Shown here one piece after another: positions 1 through 4,236 of a stretch of 5,738 nucleotides of DNA (the stretch's first letter is position 1; each line of letters begins with the position of its first letter). This stretch comes from JARRRL01 sp037380725. Lineage in GTDB: Bacteria; Pseudomonadota; Gammaproteobacteria; Pseudomonadales; JANQJO01. Location of the stretch: positions 1 to 5,738 of the forward strand of contig JARRRL010000222.1 in NCBI GenBank assembly GCA_037380725.1. The letters are read 5' to 3'. The position numbers and the translations under genes are program-made. The notes below the pieces were generated by a model. The model had not been told where the DNA came from, made no database searches, and saw only the letters and a list, made by a program, of their open reading frames with translations.

Positions 1-73
1 GCTCGGATTAAGTAGACGCCAGCCGTATATGCGTGGTTAATGCTGCCGCAGTTCTTGCGCGGCATTTGCTTCC

Positions 74-108
74 TCTCGTTCCCACGCTCCCGCGTGGGAA
101 TGCATACC
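74..108 (+). repeat. REP palindrome, copy A
   Basis: The core is a 9-bp perfect stem, TTCCCACGC at 79-87 and GCGTGGGAA at 92-100, closed by a TCCC loop. It is flanked by TCTCG on the left and TGCATACC on the right. The 35 bases are identical to the inverse complement of copy B at 614-648. The repeat begins 3 nt past the stop codon of the RAYT remnant, so with copy B it tightly brackets that gene. Repeats of this form are substrates of RAYT transposases in many gammaproteobacteria. Confidence 0.93.
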
Positions 109-111
109 GTA

Positions 112-607
112 CTACCATACCGCACAAAGCTCCAATAACCCAGCCATTCCTGCATAATCTCTAGCACTGGAATATCGCCAATGAATGGCTTCATCGACAT
201 AACCTCGTTTAACTGGGTTTTGATGAATATAATCAATCTTCTGCCGCATCATATCCTCATCTTGAATCAACTCAGGATGCACACCTTCCTGCCAAAATTG
301 ATAAGCATGATCGACTTTATGGGCTTTTTTGTAAAAAGCCAATTGGTCAAGAATTTGCCGTATCTTATTTTCAGCCAGATATTGAATCATATTTTTTGCA
401 GACCATGATTTCAATCGGGCAATGTCCCGGTCTAACGCTTTACTTTGCAGAATAAAGTGACAGTGGTTTTCTAAAATAACCCATGCATACACATTAAGAC
501 GCTCTTTGCTTAAAAAGCGCTGTGAATCTAGCAGAATGTTGACGGTTGTGGGTTGGTTATTTTGTAACGGCTTCTACCCCTTGTTTATACTTTCTATGTA
601 TCGTCAT
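112..607 (-). pseudogene. Decayed REP-associated tyrosine transposase (RAYT, Y1/HUH type)
   Basis: RAYTs are single-strand DNA transposases of the IS200/IS605-like HUH superfamily that act on REP hairpins. The open frame runs from 573 to the stop at 112. It carries the family segment LLDSQRFL, the HUH motif in ENHCHF (His codons at 463-465 and 457-459), the segment QFWQEGVHP, and YIHQNPVKRGYV, whose first Tyr (codon 229-231) is the likely catalytic residue. The end WRYSSARDYAG is typical of the family. The 5' end is damaged. The frame is closed by TAG at 574-576 and has no ATG; only GTG at 490-492, inside the fold, could start it. An ATG at 605-607 in another frame gives a short peptide beginning MTIHRKYKQG that stops at 557-559 and resembles a RAYT N-terminus. 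The first beta strand and its surroundings therefore seem lost by deletion and frameshift. The gene is most likely inactive, because the HUH fold needs that strand. The family call is confident from the motifs; the exact original start is uncertain. Confidence 0.85.
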
Positions 608-613
608 GTGGTT

Positions 614-648
614 GGTATGCATTCCCACGCGGGAGCGTGGGAACGAGA
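614..648 (-). repeat. REP palindrome, copy B (inverted relative to A)
   Basis: This is the exact inverse complement of copy A over 35 bases, with the stem at 622-630 and 635-643 and loop GGGA on the plus strand. It lies 6 nt upstream of the putative original ATG of the RAYT remnant (605-607). The opposed orientation of A and B around the gene is the usual layout of a RAYT with its REP pair. Confidence 0.93.
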
Positions 649-760
649 ATACCACGGCTACAAGTGTCAATAACACCGATTAATTCCGCTTTATCCGTCA
701 GCTCATGGCGAAAGCGCTTTGTGCTGAACTCGACAACGTTGAACCATTGACGATACTCTC

Positions 761-792
761 TCTCGTTCTCTCGTTCTCTCGTTCTCTCGTTC
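761..792 (+). repeat. 8-bp tandem repeat (TCTCGTTC x4)
   Basis: Four exact head-to-tail copies of TCTCGTTC (761-768, 769-776, 777-784, 785-792) run directly into REP copy C. The last copy is also the 5' edge of that REP, so the array appears to have grown from the REP's own flank by slippage or by faulty RAYT processing. Copies A and B have no such expansion. Confidence 0.95.
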
Positions 793-817
793 CCACGCTC
801 CCGCGTGGGAATGCATA
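785..817 (+). repeat. REP palindrome, copy C
   Basis: It has the same 9-bp stem (790-798 and 803-811) and TCCC loop as copy A, in the same orientation, and matches A over 33 bases. It sits about 140 bp beyond copy B and has no transposase of its own, so it is probably a mobilised single REP or one half of a BIME-like pair with B. Confidence 0.93.
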
Positions 818-944
818 AGTATTGTTACTATACGTGAGGTGCTATGAAGAGAACGTGGCTATGTTTATAATGTAATCATTACTGTGTAGTTCATGAGCCA
901 GTTGTTCTTGAGCCTGCTGTTCTTGAGACTAAAGCCATTATTCG

Positions 945-968
945 ACAACAATTGAATATTATTGTTGT
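945..968. promoter_or_regulatory. Inverted repeat, possible operator
   Basis: ACAACAAT (945-952) and ATTGTTGT (961-968) are perfect 8-bp inverted arms separated by 8 bases. The site lies about 80-100 bp upstream of the promoter candidate. No T-tract follows directly, so it does not look like an intrinsic terminator. A dimeric regulator site is possible, but no regulator gene is visible in the window. Confidence 0.35.
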
Positions 969-1005
969 TATAAACGATGATTATTTTAGTAACATTAACA
1001 TCAAA

Positions 1006-1022
1006 TTGGCCAGATAAGCCAA
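1006..1022. promoter_or_regulatory. Inverted repeat TTGGC-N7-GCCAA, possible operator
   Basis: These are perfect 5-bp arms (1006-1010, 1018-1022) around CAGATAA, 23 bp upstream of the promoter candidate's -35 element. The half-site geometry fits a helix-turn-helix dimer. This is inference from symmetry and position only. Confidence 0.3.
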
Positions 1023-1044
1023 CGAGATGTTTTAAAATGTTATT

Positions 1045-1073
1045 TTGTTAACAATATTTTTTCTTGTCATACT
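1045..1073 (+). promoter_or_regulatory. Candidate sigma70-type promoter for the four-gene operon
   Basis: TTGTTA (1045-1050, 4 of 6 matches to TTGACA) and CATACT (1068-1073, 4 of 6 matches to TATAAT) are separated by 17 bp and lie at the end of the AT-rich stretch. The -35 element overlaps a perfect 10-bp palindrome, TTGTTAACAA (1045-1054), so a bound protein there would block it. Transcription would begin near 1080 and leave a leader of about 480 nt before the first supported start codon. It is only a moderate match, but the best I found upstream of the operon. Confidence 0.35.
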
Positions 1074-1404
1074 GTTCTCTGCTCCTCGGTGGGCGCGTTC
1101 ATGTTGCCGGCGACTGCTTCACAGCCTTGAAAATAAGGTGTAGATAAATCTGGTGTTTTTCTGGTAGTGTACGATCTAATTCAACGGTAATTGCTGTGTG
1201 GCGGTTCTGAACGCAGAGGGTTACCGATGTTGTGTGTGATGGTCGTGTAACGGTCGAGTGGTGCGAATGCAAAGTGCGTAGGCCGAATAAAACGATGTTC
1301 AAGAACGTTGTTCAAGGATGAATACCAGTGAGACTAACCTTTCCCATCCGAGTGCGGCGATGGAGCGTCGACCGTGTTTTGTTTTGTGGCACACGCTTGT
1401 TGTC

Positions 1405-1438
1405 CGTTGTTTTCCAGCTTTTCGTTGTTTTCCAGTTT
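1405..1438 (+). repeat. 18-bp tandem duplication in the leader
   Basis: CGTTGTTTTCCAG occurs at 1405-1417 and again at 1423-1435, a period of 18 bp. In plus frame 2 it encodes a repeated VVFQ motif within a hydrophobic run. The period is a multiple of three, so it preserves whatever frame is used. Confidence 0.85.
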
Positions 1439-1489
1439 GATGTATCGCTGAATCCCCAAGGGGAATCGCATTTTGTATTCGATGGAAAC

Positions 1490-1546
1490 CTTTGCCATGA
1501 ACTTTGCCATGAATGAGTATGCGGTCAATGCCTATGCGGTCAATAC
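1490..1546 (+). repeat. Two adjacent tandem duplications (12 bp and 15 bp) upstream of the first operon gene
   Basis: CTTTGCCATGAA is duplicated exactly at 1490-1501 and 1502-1513. TATGCGGTCAATGCC (1518-1532) is followed by TATGCGGTCAATAC (1533-1546). Both periods are multiples of three. They lie in a small open frame (1482-1577) that overlaps the start of the channel gene. No good ribosome binding site is seen for either start in this region. Confidence 0.88.
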
Positions 1547-1560
1547 AATAGTGGTCTCTG

Positions 1561-2544
1561 ATGCCGATAGCGATTAACGTGGCCGAACTCAAGCAGGGCG
1601 TGCCGGATCAATCGTTGATCGGGCAACGACTCAACACCTTATTAAAGCTGCGCGCGTCGCGTTCCAAGATTAATACCCAAGTGTTGCAGCAAATGAGTTA
1701 TGCAAAAGAAGCGTCTTATCTCGGTTGCCGATTACCCAGTTTTACCGTTGGACTGTCCATCATGCTTGGCATGTTGGGCACCTTCGTGGGTCTGTATCAA
1801 ATGGTGGGTGAAGTGCAGAGTTTGCTGCCGCGCGATATCTCCATTGCGGTGATGAATTGGGAGGTGTTTCAGGGGCAGATTAATGATATGCACAATGCGC
1901 TTATGGGCATGCAAAGCGCCTTTATTACGACTTTAGTGGGCTTGGTGTCCGGGGTGGTGGTTTCTCTGCTGAATTTTTTCCTCAAAAAATCTCAGGCCTC
2001 GACTTTTGAAATGCTCGATCGTTTTACTTCCGAAGATCTCTTGCCCGCTACCGTGCCCGTCGTGGAAGATGAAACGATTTTGGAGCAAATCAGCCGCGAT
2101 GTGCAGACCTCGTTTACGCGTATGAATCGAGTCATCGCGCAAAATAATGAATCGTTGACGCAGTTGAATGCTGTTCAAATTTCCTTTGATCGCATTTTAG
2201 AAAACATTCAACGAAAAACGCGTCTTGACGCGATGCATAATTTTGAACACGTGGTTTCAGAATTGATTCAAGTGAATCAACTCATTTCCAGCATGACTTC
2301 CACCATGACACACGCTTTGCCTAAGGCCTTGGAAACACTGCAACGCCAAAATCAGACGATCGTGCAGGACGTGGGACGCTTGGTGTCGGATACCCAAAAA
2401 GATCTGCAGCGCTATGTCCAACACCGACCGCTGTTGATGATGAACGTGCGTATTTCCAGAACCGGTTGGGTGGCGCTGGGTGGCTTGACCGCGCTGTTGC
2501 TGGGCCTGTTTTTGTATTACTACACGGGGGTGCACGTGTCATGA
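1561..2544 (+). CDS. MotA/TolQ/ExbB-like proton-channel subunit
   Basis: The 327-aa protein should be the ring-forming channel half of an ion-driven stator in the inner membrane, partnered by the next gene. Residues 60-82 form a membrane helix with the family signature GMLGTFVGL (Thr74). Residues 118-140 form a second helix, ITTLVGLVSGVVVSLLNFF (Thr123/124). These match the two pore helices of ExbB/TolQ/MotA, joined by a periplasmic loop of about 35 aa. Residues 145-295 are helical and polar (cytoplasmic), and a third helix lies at 301-322 just before the C-terminus. The N-terminal membrane helix normal for ExbB/TolQ is missing. Either the topology is rearranged, with the extra helix moved to the end, or the true 5' end is upstream and broken. 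The start is the first ATG after an in-frame TAG (1549-1551), but it has no Shine-Dalgarno sequence, so it is the weakest point of this call. No flagellar or Tol genes adjoin. ZorA of Zorya defence systems is the closest idea, but ZorA proteins have much longer tails. The stop overlaps the next start by 4 nt (ATGA). Confidence 0.88.
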   Translation: MPIAINVAELKQGVPDQSLIGQRLNTLLKLRASRSKINTQVLQQMSYAKEASYLGCRLPSFTVGLSIMLGMLGTFVGLYQMVGEVQSLLPRDISIAVMNWEVFQGQINDMHNALMGMQSAFITTLVGLVSGVVVSLLNFFLKKSQASTFEMLDRFTSEDLLPATVPVVEDETILEQISRDVQTSFTRMNRVIAQNNESLTQLNAVQISFDRILENIQRKTRLDAMHNFEHVVSELIQVNQLISSMTSTMTHALPKALETLQRQNQTIVQDVGRLVSDTQKDLQRYVQHRPLLMMNVRISRTGWVALGGLTALLLGLFLYYYTGVHVS

Positions 2545-3245
2545 TGTTTTCTTCAGAGCCGTCCAACATGGATACGGTGGGCCCAGCGTTTTCGAGTGGC
2601 TTTGCCAGTGATGCGGAGATCAGTTATTGGCCCGCGATCATTGATATGCTGACAACCATCTTGATGTGTTTTTTTCTGTTCAGTTTTTTTCAAAATATCT
2701 TGAATGTGGAAGATTTAAAATCCCTGAGCATTCGCATCAATCAGGAAAGATTTATTCAAGCGTTTAAACAAGAATTCGCCCAGGAAGATCGCGATGGAAC
2801 GGTTAAAATTGAAGCAGATTTGAATATCATTCAGCTCACCTTCAGTGATCAAATCCTGTTTGCTTCCGGTGATGACAAGCTGCAGCCATCGGGTATGGCG
2901 GTGTTAAAACGGTGCTTTGATGTATTTAATATGGCCAAGGAATCCAATTATAAGCAGATTCAAATTGAAGGCCATTCGGATCATAATGTGTTTTACCACG
3001 ATACCTTTCCGCGTGATAACTGGGAGCTGTCCTACGCGCGAGCGCAAAGCGTGTTGCATGTGTTTTTGAAAGAAATTCGCCGTCACGGTTCCAGCACCGT
3101 GTTGTCTCGCGAGCTGTTTTCGGCCAACAGCTACGCCGATACCCGCCCGGTCGATGAAGAGGATTATGCCAAAAACCGCCGAATCGAAATTCGCATCTTT
3201 TTCTCCACCCCGGACGAGCGTGGTGGCGCTGATGTTCGTTCCTGA
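2541..3245 (+). CDS. MotB/ZorB-like stator subunit with OmpA peptidoglycan-binding domain
   Basis: The 234-aa protein should sit in the inner membrane with its C-terminal domain gripping peptidoglycan, completing a stator with the preceding channel protein. A short cytoplasmic N-terminus (1-29) leads into one membrane helix (30-52). That helix contains WPAIIDMLTTILMCFF, where Asp35 holds the place of the proton-carrying Asp of MotB. A linker (53-90) precedes an OmpA-like domain (about 92-222): FSDQILFASG, IEGHSDH with Asp147, LSYARAQSV with Arg167, SANSYADTRPV, and NRRIEIRI at the end. Asp147 and Arg167 match the pair that binds diaminopimelate in OmpA. The size fits MotB/ZorB. The start ATG at 2541 overlaps the previous stop (ATGA), which suggests translational coupling; MM could also begin at 2544. 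A weak GGGGG lies 10 nt upstream. The family is certain; the choice between a Zorya-like and another role is not. Confidence 0.95.
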   Translation: MMFSSEPSNMDTVGPAFSSGFASDAEISYWPAIIDMLTTILMCFFLFSFFQNILNVEDLKSLSIRINQERFIQAFKQEFAQEDRDGTVKIEADLNIIQLTFSDQILFASGDDKLQPSGMAVLKRCFDVFNMAKESNYKQIQIEGHSDHNVFYHDTFPRDNWELSYARAQSVLHVFLKEIRRHGSSTVLSRELFSANSYADTRPVDEEDYAKNRRIEIRIFFSTPDERGGADVRS

Positions 3246-4182
3246 GTCAAACGACGCGGTGGAGTGCATGGCGGATCGCTTGGATCGGTGCTTATGGCGC
3301 TATGAAACAGGCCGTTATCACGTCGTCATCGTCTACCAGCAGTTTAAAGCAGCCTTGGATCGACTGGAGGAACGGTTCAGTCGTTTGAATGGGCATCGAG
3401 CGGGTTTATTGCGCTACGCCGTGGAGGCGCTGCGCGCGGTAGAGCGCTGTTTGCAGCGCGCGCATGATGCCTTGATCCATCAATATTTTCGTGCGTGTTT
3501 GGAGGCCATGCGGCTGGCGGAGGCGGGTTTTAAGGAGTTGGGACTTACTGTGCGGGCTATGCGTGCGGTGGATGCCTTGCATCAGTTTATTGATCGTTGC
3601 CGTGTCCAAATACCGCTGGATGTGTTTGCTGCCCTGCCGACGTTTCGCTTGTTTTTTTCTGCTGTGTCTGATTGTCGGTATTTTTTAGAGCAAGCCGCGC
3701 CGCGTGCCACCATGGAGATGGTGCGTTTTTGTCGGCAGCAGTTAAAAAAATGGTGTCAGGTGAGTGCATCGATGTCGCTTGAGCTTACTGAACAGCGCTT
3801 GAACGTCTTGAGAACGCTGTATCTGGCCAGCTTGGAATGGCCGGTGACTATAGCTTATGACGAGCGCGTGCTGCAAAATGTTGAAAATTTATTGAGTGAT
3901 GATCCAGCGTATTGTGACTTGGTGCAAGAGGTGTTGAGCGATTGCGAACAGGAAATCGCGCTTTTTCAGGCGTTTTTAGATAATTGGCGCTCCGTTCAGG
4001 ACGTGGCGAGTGAGGCGCATTGTCGTCAGTTGCGCCTTACCTTGCAGGAAAAGCTGCAACAGCAGTCGTTGGAGCAGGCCATGGAGCTGCTGCAAAGCTC
4101 CCGCTTGGCCTTGACGAAGGGCGCGCTCGCTGATGCGCGCGTTGCTGGCGTAAGCCATCGGTCCGCCGTAGCGGCAGAGTGA
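3232..4182 (+). CDS. Unrecognised all-helical, cysteine-rich protein of the stator operon
   Basis: I do not recognise this 316-aa protein. It has no signal peptide and no membrane segment, and it is almost wholly alpha-helical in composition, with amphipathic and coiled-coil-like runs. Examples are about 35-100 (FKAALDRLEERFSRL onward) and 262-292 (LRLTLQEKLQQQSLEQAMELL). It contains 11 cysteines (residues 12, 20, 73, 89, 123, 148, 167, 175, 228, 238, 264), mostly well spaced and without a CxxC pair, so a zinc ribbon is unlikely. It is probably cytosolic. The ATG at 3232 lies within the end of the preceding gene (14-nt overlap), supporting coupled translation; GTG codons at 3220 and 3223 and an ATG at 3268 are alternatives. 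By position it is the likely partner or effector working with the stator and the SPFH protein, perhaps a helical adaptor beneath the channel. No catalytic motif is visible. Confidence 0.82.
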   Translation: MFVPESNDAVECMADRLDRCLWRYETGRYHVVIVYQQFKAALDRLEERFSRLNGHRAGLLRYAVEALRAVERCLQRAHDALIHQYFRACLEAMRLAEAGFKELGLTVRAMRAVDALHQFIDRCRVQIPLDVFAALPTFRLFFSAVSDCRYFLEQAAPRATMEMVRFCRQQLKKWCQVSASMSLELTEQRLNVLRTLYLASLEWPVTIAYDERVLQNVENLLSDDPAYCDLVQEVLSDCEQEIALFQAFLDNWRSVQDVASEAHCRQLRLTLQEKLQQQSLEQAMELLQSSRLALTKGALADARVAGVSHRSAVAAE

Positions 4183-4221
4183 CGCTGTGACGGGTGATGC
4201 GAAAGGGGAAGTAGGCGATTC

Positions 4222-4230
4222 AAGGGAGGT
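4222..4230 (+). promoter_or_regulatory. Strong ribosome binding site of the SPFH gene
   Basis: AAGGGAGGT ends 6 nt before the ATG at 4237. It is by far the best anti-16S match in the window; the three upstream genes have weak or no such sites and two depend on overlaps. It fixes the start of the SPFH gene and suggests that this protein is made in excess of the others. Confidence 0.85.
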
Positions 4231-4236
4231 CTTGCC

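Larger units (their letters stand above)
818..1560. other. Long intergenic stretch with an AT-rich control region and a possible broken leader
   Basis: I see no convincing gene here on either strand. Position 886-930 holds three degenerate 15-bp units (consensus about GTTGTTCTTGAGCCT). About 930-1075 is AT-rich and holds palindromes and a promoter candidate. From about 1080 to 1560 the GC content returns to the level of the genes, but all plus frames are interrupted. Frame 2 contains a hydrophobic run with the core LLSVVFQLFVVFQF (about 1395-1440), and the frame shared with the first operon gene has an ATG at 1318 but stops at 1438-1440. This could be a long untranslated leader or a degraded 5' extension of the first gene. 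Confidence 0.6.

Noticed and set aside
2..40. Possible C-terminal end of an upstream plus-strand gene (ends QPYMRG then TAA)
   Set aside because: Only 12 codons are visible at the window edge, with nothing to identify them.
44..64. TGCCGC...GCGGCA hairpin as a terminator of an upstream gene
   Set aside because: The 6-bp stem with a 9-nt loop is not followed by a T-run on either strand, so there is no support for termination.
181..408. 75-codon plus-strand frame opposite the RAYT remnant
   Set aside because: It is the antisense of a recognisable transposase and has no ribosome binding site or family resemblance.
74..817. REP copies considered as a CRISPR array
   Set aside because: There are only three copies, in mixed orientation, with spacing of hundreds of bases and strong internal palindromes next to a RAYT gene, so REP elements explain them better.
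1099..1592. Minus-strand frames of 67 and 97 codons in the leader region
   Set aside because: They are His/Thr- and Ile/Arg-rich with no domain pattern, the second overlaps the channel gene start, and neither has a convincing ribosome binding site.
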